Origin: Strongyloides papillosus
Taxonomy: Eukaryota; Nematoda; Chromadorea; Rhabditida; Strongyloididae
Direction: 5' to 3'
Length of the DNA stretch: 64,000 bases
Assembly: GCA_005656395.1 (NCBI GenBank)
Contig: SRSI01000048.1
Location: forward strand, 620,001-684,000
Part shown: piece after piece, positions 13,412 to 25,055 of the stretch
How positions within the stretch are numbered: the stretch's first letter is position 1
How the letters are laid out: every line of letters starts with the position of its first letter
The notes under the pieces: model-generated
The model's database searches: none
Seen by the model: the letters and a program-made list of their open reading frames with translations, nothing else
Told to the model about the DNA's origin: nothing
Made by a program: the position numbers and the translations under genes

Positions 13412-16400
13412 TTAACCTTCAAATAGAGAACTATTAAAATTCAGAATAAAATCTTTAAAATGCAATATAAACGTCGATTAAGTATAAAAAAAAAGAGAGA
13501 GATAACAATATAGGTACATAGATAAATAGATAGACACACAGGAAGTAACAAAATATTTAAAAAAATTTGTCTATACATAAAAACAAATTATATAAAAGAA
13601 ATTTTAACATTTAAATTTACTTCACATTTTCAAATGTAATCAATACGTAATAATAAAAATAATGTTGTTAAATTATATATATACATATCAATATCACGTT
13701 TAAATATAAAATTAAAACTGCTTTATGAACCTGTAATAAATATGATATATGTGTATTTTATAACAATTGATATAAATTACAATTTTTAATAAATCATATC
13801 TAAATAAAATTGGTAAAAACGTCAAAATAGTGTGGAAATTTCTACTTTCTCTCATATAAACCAAAAAGTGTATATATATATATTCTATTAAAGATAAAAT
13901 ATTCATTTATATTTACCTATATATTATTGTTTTCACTTAATAGATTACTATTGTCTTCCACTATCATCGACAAAGAGAAAAAGTTAAAATTTCCTCTTAT
14001 TTACCACTAATTTTAAAAAAATTAAAAAAGGAAGTAAAAAACAAATAATAGATAGACGTATTACCATGAAAAGTAAATAAAATACTAGTATAAATAACAT
14101 ATATAGATATAATTATTAGAAATTATATAAACGAAATAAAAATTTAAAGGAACACATAAAGGAAAAATTGATTCATCATCATTTATTTTTCCTTACACCA
14201 TTGTAGTCTAAAGGAAGATGTAAAAGGAATGAAAAAAGAAATGTTTATTAACATTATATCAAAAATCGTCCTTCATCTAAATTATTATATTATATGCGTT
14301 AATGAAAGATTTAATTTTATTACATGTACATAAAAATATAAAGAAAAAATTCCTCCATTTATAAAGAAGACAAAAAAAATTAAAAACTTCTTTTTATTTG
14401 CTCCATTATTAATAGAAAAAAGAATTATATACGGTATATTTATAAGTATATTAATTGTTGTTAAGGTGTGTATGCCCACAATAATTTTAATGAAAAAAGT
14501 ATTTTGTTAAAAAAAGATTTACAATACTACACGGTGTACATGTGTATTTGCTGTATTCGAATGATTCTATATTTACAAAGGCGCCATGTCCATCTTTGTG
14601 CAATAACAGTGTAAAATGGTAACATGATAGAAATTTTTCATTGTATTCAATGAAAATTCATTAAACATTATGTGTAGAATATAGGAGAATATATATATAC
14701 ATTATATATTATAAATGCATATTCTACATATATATATATATGTATTCATATATGCGTATCTCGAACAACTACAAATCGATTGAAATTGTTAAGAATATAG
14801 TATATATACATATATGCGTACAAATAAAGTTTATTAGATATATATATTTATACATATAAATCCTCCTCGTTCTTCAAAGTTACATTTTATAATTATTTAT
14901 CAACGCTAAAAAAATAAAGAATCTAAAAGAAAAAAAAAAGTCCTTTGTATTTTTTCTCTTTTTTTATATAAGGACCAAAAGAAAAAAAGAAAAACTTTTC
15001 TTTTTTTCTTTTTGATCGAGTAAACAATACAAAGAAATTGGTATCAGGGAGAGATAGAAAATTTTAAAAGAACAGAAAAAAGAGAACCACCAAGTACCAG
15101 TATGTGTCCTAAGCCTTATACTATATAAATATATCAGTGGTGGGGGGAGAATTTGTGATGTGTTATAGTCATCTAAATTATAGATACTAAAACCTCCCAA
15201 ATAACATATCATCCCCCAATAATTTCACGTATCGCTTATTTTTTGGATAAGTATAAACATTATTCTATGATACGATATCATTGTTATTTAAATTCTAGAG
15301 ATTAGAAATGCGATAAAAAAAAATGAATTGTTTGATAAGAATAATAAATAGAAAAATGAGAAAGTTTAACTATAACATTTGTTGTTCTTTCCCTCTCAGT
15401 CAGGTGTGATTTTAAAAAGATAAGGTAAAAAAAAAGGAATAGAAATAATTAAAATAGATAAAACAGCTGTTATTGTATTTTATGTAGAAATTAATTGGAA
15501 ATAATAGTAACAACAAAAGATTCATAAAAAAATAACAAAGAATGTCAATTTGTATTAAACAAAGAGAGAGAGAGGTGACGACTCTCGAAATTTAAAGTAA
15601 ACAAAGAGTTTCTACACAGAATTTAGATTTTTTGATGTCCTGTCAAAAGCTGCTCTTCGAATCATTATTTTACTTAAAATGTAATTTTAAATGAAAATTA
15701 AATTTTTCAAATGTCATAAAATGAAGTAATATTATCGGAATGGATGTTTGATTTTCAAAAGTATAGTGTAATAAAATAGATACTATTATTAGAAGCATTT
15801 GCGCATATAAAATTTTGAAGTGAATTATTATAGGGTTTGCCTTTCAAACTAATAGAAAAAAAAAGCCACCTATGTTTTCCGGCAAAGCTTTTTTCTTTAG
15901 AAAAAAAAGAGGTGGAGATTAACAAGTATCATGAAATTAATACGTATCTCAATTAATATGTTAATACGTATAATATTATACATGTAATCACTATAGACAT
16001 TTGTTCATTAATGATTACCAAGGTTAAAAAAACTCTATCGTAAATTAATATTATATATTTTTAAATATATCACTATTGGTAAAGTAAAAATGAATATCAT
16101 TTAATTGTCTGAGGAAAAAAGATCAGGGTGAGATTAAAGTTATTTAAGACTATTACATATTACATAAGAAAATCTTCTGTAACATTTTTTTAAAATATTA
16201 ATGTCTATAGTAATATTAAAAGAAAATACACGAAGGTAAACAACTTTAAGGAAAGTTATTATACTAAAATATTTTTTTGTTAAGTATACCAATTGTCGAC
16301 GGCATTTTAAAAGAAGGAATTTAAATGTATACGTTAATACTTCTTTTTTTTGGTGACGATTTTAAAGGAAAAAAAATTATATAATCTGACAAGCATACAT

Positions 16401-17749
16401 ATATATACGATAAACAATATAAATTACGAATGTTATTAATTATTACGCAATAAGTAAGTTGTAATGAATATAATTAATATAATATTAAATAATTAATGGA
16501 ACAAAATATTTAACATTATGAATGCTGTTTTACTAGTAAAGGATCTGCAATAAATATTAGCAACAATAGCCGTAAAAAACTGAAGTAACTCTATTAAATT
16601 TTGATAAATGGGAGAGACAAAAAAAATAAAGCAAAAAATTAGGAAATATAATTCTAGTTTCTTACGAGGTGCTTATATATACATAAATATTATCAGATTT
16701 TATTTTCTTTATTAACAAATCTTGATTAAGGGAATAGATACATAAAAAAATCCTTTTAAAATAATAATGTTTATCATCCACCTATTATCCAATAATCATA
16801 CTTTTCAATCTTGTTTTTCTTTTTTAAACTTTATTTCATTTATTATATAGAAGTACCTTAATTGGGAGGAGGATATGATATGTTATTCGATACTTATAAT
16901 ACCACTTAATTATTTTCAATTAATTCTTATTACAATAGATAATAAGGACAATTGTACTTGAGTTTCATTCAAAACACTAATCCTTGAAAAAATTTAAATC
17001 ATTTACAAAAAAATGTAATTGTAAAAGGAAGTAGAACTAATCTTTTAAAAAATTACTATCATCCAAAGAATTCACATTTTTTTGGTGATTAAAAAAATAA
17101 TACCATGTGTATTATTATTGTATAAATGACAAATTCTATTATTTTTGATTGCTTTTTGGGTGAATTTCTTCTCAAAAACAATTTTAATAATTCATATAAA
17201 AGTTTTTTAAAAATAATATGGTGGAGTATTTTAAAAAAATCCTTTTATAATAATTGGTTACAGAATGTTTTAGAATAAAGAACAAAAATTCTTCATTATT
17301 CATCACGTAACATAAGATGATATAAGAGTGTAATTTTGTTATTATAATTTTTCCCAAACATACTTCATCTATACTTGATATGTATTGAAAAAATACAATA
17401 GGAAACTAGAACCGAAGATCAATAAATGGAAATTAATGATGAAGAATGGTTGGTGTTGATTGTGATAACGTTTATGTAAAAATTTTTTATACAATATGAA
17501 AATTTAAACTATATTAATATTCATTAATGAAAGGGAAAGTAAAAAAAATATGAATTTTTGATTGTATATAATTTCAAGTTAAAATAGACATTAACTTTCT
17601 ATTGATGTGTAATGTATTGTATTATTTTAGAAGAAATAATTTCGATTATATTATTGTTATTTTGTTGATTACTTTCCAGCTTGAAATTACTATATATTTA
17701 CCTGAACAATAATAGGTTTTTTTATAGAGGTTAGGTGAAAAATAGAATT
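13412..17749. other. 4.3 kb gene-free AT-rich region
   Basis: No coding region supported on either strand. Open frames near 13712-13906, 14285-14479 and 14964-15212 are low-complexity Ile/Phe/Tyr/Ser noise. A perfect 9 bp hairpin (TTTTCATTG, 4 nt loop) lies at about 14636-14657. The region separates the minus-strand MATH-BTB gene from the plus-strand V-ATPase gene, so it may hold both promoters. Confidence 0.55.
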
Positions 17750-18186
17750 ATGACTTCACAAACAACCGGAATTCAACAATTATTAGCTGCTGAAAAAAGA
17801 GCTGGAGAAAAAATTAATGAGGCTCGTAAAAGAAAAACTCAAAAATTAAAACAGGCTAAGAATGATGCTCAAATTGAGATTGATCAAATTAAGAAGGTAA
17901 AAAACAAGATTATTTAAAAAAAAATCTATCTAATAAAATATTATCTTATTTAAGGAACAGGAAATGAAATTCAAAGAATTTGAGTTTTGAATTTCTTGGA
18001 TCGAAAGAATCAACTGAGGAGGAGATAAAATTAAATACTCAAACAACATTAAAAAATTTACAAGCTTCTGTTGAGGAACACAAAGAACAAGTTATCATTC
18101 GTCTTCTTCAACTTGTTTGTGACATCCAACCACAACTTCATCGTAATCTTCTCCTTCAAAAAGAACACGGTATCAGTGATAAATAG
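17750..18186 (+). CDS. vha-10: V-type ATPase subunit G, frame broken once
   Basis: Exons 17750-17896 and 17955-18186 flank a 58 nt intron and give about 125 aa, the normal size for subunit G. This subunit forms the peripheral stalk of the proton-pumping V-ATPase together with subunit E. The N-terminus ([20 protein letters not shown], then [13 protein letters not shown]) is the family hallmark, and the C-terminus carries [19 protein letters not shown], very close to C. elegans VHA-10. A single extra T in a TTTT run at about 17984-17987 shifts the frame between KFKEFE and FLGSKES. Removing one base makes the summed exon length 378, a multiple of three. The 3' splice-like sequence TTTTTTTATAG just upstream (about 17716-17727) suggests trans-splicing close to the start. 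Confidence 0.92.
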
Positions 18187-18366
18187 GTAAAAATTTATTA
18201 TATCTTATTTTTTAACTTTTCTTATACTTTATCTTCTATAAATAGATACATTTATTAATTATTATTTTTGCATTCTCTTTTTTTAAAAAAAGCGATTGGG
18301 TAAATAGTGTTAAAGTGGTACTTAAAATATGATAATAGTATAGAGAATTGAGGTAAACATTTTTTT

Positions 18367-19401
18367 CTATAAACATAGATCTCCTTTAGGTGTTGGCCCA
18401 GCAACCACACGCATCTTGGTATATGGTTTTAGAATTACAAAACTACACAATAATTCTTCATTAACTTCCATATAAGCAGCATTATTACTAAATTGTCCAC
18501 AATAATGAGGTGCTGAGAATATTGTTACTAGACGTTTATTTGCAAAGAATTCATAACCCATCTTGGACAACCTTAAAAAGTAAGAAAAAAACTATTTATT
18601 GATTTGAAAGCCCTAAACATACCTGATGAGCTCTACATACTAATTCTATATTAAGATCTTCTAAAGCTTTAATAACAATATTAACACCGAAAGATAGGAT
18701 ATCCCTCTAGCATTACCACTAAAACCAACAACATTAGAATCAGGATCAGACCATAATAAGTCACAAACAATATTACTTTTATATGGACACGTAGGCCTTG
18801 GTATATTCTTTAAATCTTCTCTTTTCTTTAAATCCGGAGATAAACCACCATGCATACATAATATTTTGTCACCAACAATAGCAGTAAGTGGCATAAAGTC
18901 GAAAAGATTAGAAAAATCGTCAAATAAAGCTGGTGATTTGAATCTCCTATTTATTTCATCATAGAAACCATAAATTCTGTTAACTTTATGACATTCATGA
19001 TTACCCCTTAGTATGAAAAATGAATCAGGATAGGCAACTTTGTAAGCCATCATCATAAGGATAACCTCAAGACTTTGTTTACCTCTATCAACATAATCAC
19101 CAAGAAAGACATAATTTTTATCGGGTGGGAAACCTCCATGACCAAACAATCTTATTAAATCTTGATATTGTCCATGAACATCACCACATATATTGACAGG
19201 TGGATCAATTTCTAAACATACGGGTTGTTTTATGAAGACTTCTTTCGTTGCCACGATTAATTCTTTTACCTCACTCTCTGTAATAAGATTTTCAAGGCGT
19301 TTCTCACATTTTCCTGCAGATAGTAAACGAAGAATAAAATTATCTAATGTAAATGATAATTTTGTTTCAATTTTCGTTGTTAGATATTCAATATTAGGCA
19401 T
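18367..19401 (-). CDS. PP1-type serine/threonine phosphatase catalytic subunit, frame broken
   Basis: Exons 19401-18623 and 18571-18367 (51 nt intron) give about 327 aa. The metallophosphatase signature runs in order: [33 protein letters not shown] directly before the intron, and [10 protein letters not shown]. The substrate-binding SAPNYCGEF of canonical PP1 reads [12 protein letters not shown] here and the C-terminal tail is short (TPKGDLCL), so it is a divergent nematode PP1 like the sperm-enriched paralogues and not the ubiquitous isoform; that assignment is inference. One base is missing near 18704 (in RGISY-SFG) and one G is extra near 18557 (GATGGG for GATGG). The two compensate and total exon length is a multiple of three. 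It converges with vha-10, 180 nt apart. Confidence 0.85.
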
Positions 19402-19785
19402 TATCTATACTCAATTAAACACTAATTATTATCAATCATTTATTTTATATTCATTTTTTCCTTAAAATTTGTTTTTCCCCCTCAATGATTTATAATTTTC
19501 CTATCGATATAATGTTTTATAAAATTTCCTGATAGTAGGTAGTTTAAAGAAAAAGACATGTGTTAATAATAGATTTTTATTTTAAACGATTTATTTGAAC
19601 ATTGTGATACATTATTTCGATAATAATTTTTAGCTATAGTAAAGTTATATAGAATTCTATTAATTCTTAATAGAAGAGTATTAAAATCTATGAATAAATT
19701 TAATCTATATATACATGTGAATGCGTTTTGTTTTGATTGTGTTATCATAAATACTGACTATTTATTGTATTCAAACCAAACTAAA
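19402..19785. other. Divergent promoter region between phosphatase and TECR genes
   Basis: About 380 nt between two divergent starts. AT-rich and without coding content. Presumed to hold both promoters; no recognisable motif. Confidence 0.5.
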
Positions 19786-20726
19786 ATGATTAAATTGAAA
19801 TTTCAAAAATCATTAGTAAGAGAAGGAAAGTGTACCTTGAAGTGGTAAGTGTAATATAATTAAAAACTAAGTATTTTTTTTAATTTTAGAATAATGAATC
19901 AACTATAGGTGAAGTTAGGAAACTTTATAGTGAAATGTTTAACATTCCGGTTGAAAGAATCTCTTTGAAAAGAGAAATTGAAGGAAACAGTTTGGAGGAT
20001 GATGTCAAAATTAGCACTATCTCTAATAAGCAATTATACTATCAAGATTCTAATTCACAATTTTCATGGAAAAAAGTATTCTTACTTCAATATGGTGGAC
20101 CATTTATTATCTATCCCTTGTTCTACCTTCGTCCATCCTTCATCTATGGCGATGATTTTAATAATCCTCCCATTGAATTGCCAGTGAAGTTAGCTCTCCT
20201 CTCTTCACTAATTCATTATGGAAAGAAACTCTATGAAACTAAATACGTTCACAAATTTAGTAATGAAACAATCAAACACATAAATCTAGTCAAAAAATGT
20301 ATGTATCATTGGGGATTCTCAGCTTTGACGTCATACTTCATCAATCACCCTTCATTTCATCCACCATCAATCACTCAAGCATACCTAGGATTCTTTATTT
20401 TCATCCTCTCTGAAGCTGGAAATCTCTCAATTCACTTAACGCTAAGAGACATTCATCGATTGGGAATCAGAACAATGGGAATTCAAGAACCCAATAACAA
20501 CCCATTTCTGGTGCTTTTTGATTATGTCTCATGTCCAAATTATACCTATGAAATTTGTGCTTTGATTGGTTTCACAATCATGACGTTGTCGTTCCCCTCG
20601 GCTCTATTTACATTTGTCTCCTTCTTACAAATGTGCGTCTGGGGGAGACAGAAACACCGTTACTATCTGAAGAAATTTAACAATTACCCAGTAGATCGCA
20701 AAAGTATCATTCCTTTCCTTCTTTAA
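19786..20726 (+). CDS. art-1: Very-long-chain trans-2-enoyl-CoA reductase (TECR / steroid 5-alpha-reductase family)
   Basis: Exon 2 (19890-20726) is open for 279 codons and is unmistakably TECR: an N-terminal ubiquitin-like part, then SFIYGDDF, WGFSALTSYFINHPSF, GNLSIHLTLRD, NPFLVLFDYVSCPNYTYE and the C-terminus SIIPFLL shared with the mammalian enzyme. TECR does the last reduction of the fatty-acid elongation cycle in the ER membrane; several hydrophobic helices are visible. Exon 1 is taken as 19786-19844, ending at a good GTAAGT donor, but its 59 nt do not join exon 2 in frame unless one base is missing. I therefore regard exon 1 as probable and carrying a single-base deletion. Total would be about 298 aa, near the usual 308. 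Confidence 0.88.
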
Positions 20727-22161
20727 TTTTTTATCTTTGCAAATTATTTATGTAAAAGTACCGATTTCACTCGTACAACTCTACGACTGACTCAACTGAA
20801 ATAAAAAGATATGACAATTAAAATTCATTTCTATATTTGATCTTTCAAACGACTAACCTTCATAGGGCATACGGTGTTACCCAAAAACAAGAAACCAACA
20901 TAAACTAACACAATTCAGGCATCAATATATTTACTTACTCAAGGAAAAATATATAAAATAAAAACACAATAAAAAAAAAGCGTTAGTGGTAAATAGTAAA
21001 ACACTGTTTCAAATATAGATGTATATATAGAGATAGATTTCTTGACAGTAATACATAATACTTGAATTTTTATAAAGACATAGAAGTATAGTAGATCCTA
21101 CAATAAAACATCCGAGTAATGCTGTTATCACTTCGCTAGTTACCACTCCAACCTATAGTTGACGAAAGTGCCCTTCTACGTAGAGATATAGTTGAGATAT
21201 TTGATGATAAAATTGCTCCGAGTAAAAAAAATGCAATATCAGGATTTTGACAGCGCACTTCGTTTCTTTATTCAAACGGGAATACAGAGTTTCTTGGAAA
21301 GTATGCTTACACATCCACTACCGGCTAAAAAGAGGTTTACGTTCCACTATGCATATAATCAACATGACAATCAGAAAAAACCACATAGAAACAAACATTA
21401 GTAATCGGCCCATGATGTCCTCTAAAATAAATTTCTAGAAAGAATAGTTTAGTTGATATAAGAATAAAGTTGGAAACCTACTAGACCTCGAGAACTCCTT
21501 CTTTTGAGGTACTCCAAGAAATTCCCTTCGAACACTCCGTCATGAAGGACATCTCGGGCAACTGGATCGAACAAAAAAACATAGTATCTCTGAGATCTAT
21601 GACATGCCGATGTATGTTATATATCTGACTCAAAATCATCAAAAAAAAACATATAACCCGATGACGATTTATTTAGAAACATTTCAATCATTTTAGCTTT
21701 TGATTACTTTCTATCGGTATACCATTGACCCTTGTTTGTACACTCTATATGCAATGAGTAGAAAAATAAAGTTAACTTAAAACAAAAAAGATTTTCTAAT
21801 CAACAGTTCCAACTAAATAATAGTCACCATATCATTCCCCATGTAAGGGTCATTGACATAGTGAGAATAGTATCATCTACAAAGAGTCAAAGAAAATGAT
21901 AGAAAAAAAAAAATCAGAGACATCTCTACAAATGATGTCTTATAACTACAAAGACACATCAAACTATCATTACAAACGACTCTTTTAATTGTTCTGGAAA
22001 AATTACTCTAACGATGATAAAAGAAATATCTAGATATTTCCAAAGTGATTGGAGTTTCCCCTCTGGGTATACAACAAAAATGTATATAAGGCACAAAAAT
22101 GATTATCACGTAACATAACGTTCGCCACTTTGGCTAAATTTTGTTACTAATTCCACTAACC
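20727..22161. other. Intergenic region of higher complexity with unresolved minus-strand coding traces
   Basis: Base composition is less AT-biased here than in other intergenic DNA. The minus strand between about 21640 and 21000 shows coding-like fragments, described separately. The rest (20727-21000 and 21650-22161) shows nothing recognisable. Confidence 0.4.
21000..21640 (-). pseudogene. Unidentified, frame-disrupted membrane-protein-like sequence
   Basis: On the minus strand, successive open pieces have normal residue mixtures: about 21630-21480 (RYYVFLFDPVARDVLHDG), about 21430-21330 (MGRLLMFVSMWFFLIVMLII, hydrophobic), about 21200-21140 (ISLRRRALSST) and about 21140-21030 (VTSEVITALLGCFIVGSTIL, hydrophobic). 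They lie in different frames and no single splice model joins them. It may be a real gene with consensus errors like its neighbours, or a decayed gene. I do not recognise the family. Confidence 0.25.
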
Positions 22162-24201
22162 ATGCTAATCCCAAAAGCTGGTTCCGTCATTGCTGCTGTT
22201 CTCCTACTCTTTCCATCTGGTCTTACACGTAGGTTTCTATTTACATTTTCGAGATAATTCTTTTTTTTATAGCACTCCCTCAAAGAGATGTAACAGCAAG
22301 TGGTGGTGCACTTGTAGTTGGAAATCTTGTGAAAGAAGGTGACTCACTTGAAGCTGGAGTTGGAGGAGCTGGTGGACTAGCTATCAAAACTCAAGGAAGA
22401 CGCAGACCTCCTCCAGTTGAGGAGCCATCATCAACTATGTACCCTGAGGAAACCACTCTTCCTACAGACTCTTCATCAACTGAGATGCCTCCTAGCTCTA
22501 CTGAATCTGAAATGACTCTTGAAACTGAAGGAACTGAGTCTCCATCAACTGAGATGCCACTTAGTTCTACTGAATTTGAAGAAACAGAATCTCCATCAAC
22601 TGAGATGGTTCCTAGCTCCACTGAATCTGAAATGGCTCTTGAAACCGAGGGAACAGAATCTCAATCAACTGAGATGCCATCTAGCTCTACTGAGTCCGAG
22701 ATGACACCTGAAACTGAAGGAACAGAATCACAATCAACCGAGATGCCAACTGGTTCTGGTGAATCTGAAGTAACACTTGGAACCGAGGAAATGGAACCTC
22801 AATCAACTGAGATGCCATCTAGCTCTACTGAATCCGATATGGCACCTGAAACTGAAGGAACAGAATCTCAATCAACTGAGATGCAATCTGGTTCTACTGA
22901 GACAGAAGTAATGCTTGAAACTGAAGGATCAGAAGCTCCATCAACTGAGATGCCCTCCAACTCTACTGAATCTGAGATGACAACCGAAGCTGACGTAGGA
23001 GTATCTCCATCAACTGAAATGCCATCTAACTCTGCTCGTCCCGAACCAGAGATGGTTACTGAACGCTCTGAGAGAGACTTGGGTAGTTTAGAATCTTTCA
23101 AAAGTACTGCTAGATGTAATGATACCTACGAAGACTTTGTAACACAAGACATCGTTGTAGAATGGTAAGATGGAGAGACGACGAGTGCATGGAATTCAGA
23201 CTCCACTACGGTGATTTGGCAGATGAGGATGACGACTACGAAGATGACGATTACTTTGACTTCTGGAGAAGACAAGTAATTTTCTGTGGTAGAGACAGCG
23301 CAAGAGAGAGTGTTGCTGGCTTAACAAATAGACAAGGATCTGCTAAAAACACTGTTTTCTGGAGAAAGTGCACCTGTAGTCACTCAAGCTGATGCCAGAT
23401 GTAATGATACTTATGAAGAATTCGTAGCACAAAGACTTGTTTGTAGAACAACAAGATGGAGAAGCGAGGAATGCTTGGAATTCAGACTTCATTACGGTGA
23501 TTTGGCAGATGAAGATGACGACTTTGATGATGACGACTACACTGATTTCTGGAAGAGACAAGTAATTCTTTGCAGTAAACACAAGGATGGAAAAGATATC
23601 GTCGCTGAACTTATGAAGAATCAACCAAAATTCATGTCTAGTCGTGCAGGAAGATTTTTCACTAGAAGCGCTATCGATGGAGAAGATGCAGCTATGAACG
23701 AGACCAGCTCTGAAAAGCCAATGGAAGGAGGAGATGTCGTTGGTGATGCCGCTAACACTACTAACAATTCTTCACCAAGCGAGGGGGAAAATGGAAACAC
23801 AGGTGAAGCTGCTTCAAATACAACATCTACCGACGACATGGAATCCATGCAATCAGTGAACGTTACAACTTCCTCTGAAAATGTTAACTGCACCTCCGAT
23901 TCTACTGCTGTAAATGGAACTGTATGCGAAAACAACAACTCAACCTGCCGTCTTCAGGAAAGATGTTACTCCGACTCTGACTGTGGTGGTGGAAAATGTA
24001 TTGGAATGTTTGCTGGTACCTGTAACTGTTCTGCTTGCCACAACTTTAAACCATGTCTTAGTGATGAAGGATGCGGTGGATTGAGAGGTGCCTGTGATAT
24101 GAGAATGAGGACGTTGTAACTGCCAAGCTGCTTACAATTCCCTTGGCTACAAAACTCCTATTGGTTTCTTGGCTAAATTCTGCTTTAACCAATTTTGTTA
24201 A
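22162..24201 (+). CDS. Secreted mucin-like repeat protein with cysteine-rich tail, frame broken
   Basis: Exon 1 (22162-22228) encodes a signal peptide; exon 2 is 22273-24201. With three breaks bridged the protein is about 664 aa. After a Gly-rich stretch come 8-9 copies of a 23-residue Ser/Thr/Glu repeat of the form STEMPSSSTESEM, likely O-glycosylated. Two tandem copies follow of a module starting RCNDTYE, containing EFRLHYGDLADEDDD and an Asp-rich loop and ending in FW+RQVI-C. An Asn-Thr/Ser-rich linker with several N-glycosylation sites leads to a tail of two repeats of the CYSDSDCGGGKCIG and CNC type. Breaks: a missing T near 23152 (GTTGT against GTTTGT in the second module copy), an extra T near 23357 and an extra base near 24108. 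I do not recognise the module. A cuticle, eggshell or surface-coat role is only a guess. Confidence 0.75.
22459..23040 (+). repeat. 69-nt (23-codon) tandem repeat array in the mucin-like gene
   Basis: Eight to nine units starting at TCAACTGAGATGCC, each normally 69 nt, with one shortened 51 nt unit around 22544-22594. The units keep frame and vary mainly at synonymous or Ser/Thr-Glu positions, so the array is under coding constraint. Confidence 0.85.
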
Positions 24202-25055
24202 TGCAACATCCGATACATGTCATGGACTCCCATGCGTGTTTGGAAGGTGCTTCTGTTAATAGTTTATATTTCTATATAAATTATGTTATATTTCTATTTT
24301 ACATTTCAATAAAATTTCCCATAAAATACTCTTTATGACTTGTTTTTTTTTTCAATTCGATTATCATAGTGCTTTGTTATGGATGTGTCATCAATTTTGC
24401 TTACGTGTAATTTAATTTTTCATCCAAAAGTTGGTTATAGAATAGGTATCATTGTACATCGAAAAGTATGATCTTCATAAACAGGTTCTATTCTTCTGAA
24501 TAAAATCGTAGTCTCTTTATCAGAAGTTTTTTACGAATCTCTGTACTTTCTTTTTTCTCTAAGATTGGATATTTCTAGGAAATAAAAAAGAAGGTAGGTA
24601 CTAAATATAATACCGTAATGATTAAACTGATTCTGATGAAGATAGATGAATAAGCTCCATGGTGATAAAAGAATACATTATATGAAACTGGGGCGAGAAA
24701 TTAGTAAATTTTAACAATAACACGTATCAAGACATCATATATCACATTCAAGCACCTGTACTCATTAAGCATTCGTTAATTCTATCGAATTATACAACTA
24801 TTTAAATGTATGTCAATAAGATCACGGAACTATTTTCTATTCATAAGACTAATTTTTTTTAGATTTTTTATATTATGCTTATTTTCATGTCTCATTTGGA
24901 ATGGATGAATAAATGGTTAAGAAAAACAAAATTATGAATATTGAAAATAAATATTATAATTTTTGAGAATATAAAAAAATTAAATTTTTATCATTATAAT
25001 CATTTTAAACCTTTTCAATATACCAACCTCAACCTTGGATAGTTTTCCTGAGTAA
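24202..25055. other. Intergenic region, nothing recognised
   Basis: Includes the mucin-like gene's 3' UTR, with AATAAA near 24309. No coding frame, RNA gene or repeat seen. Confidence 0.5.
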
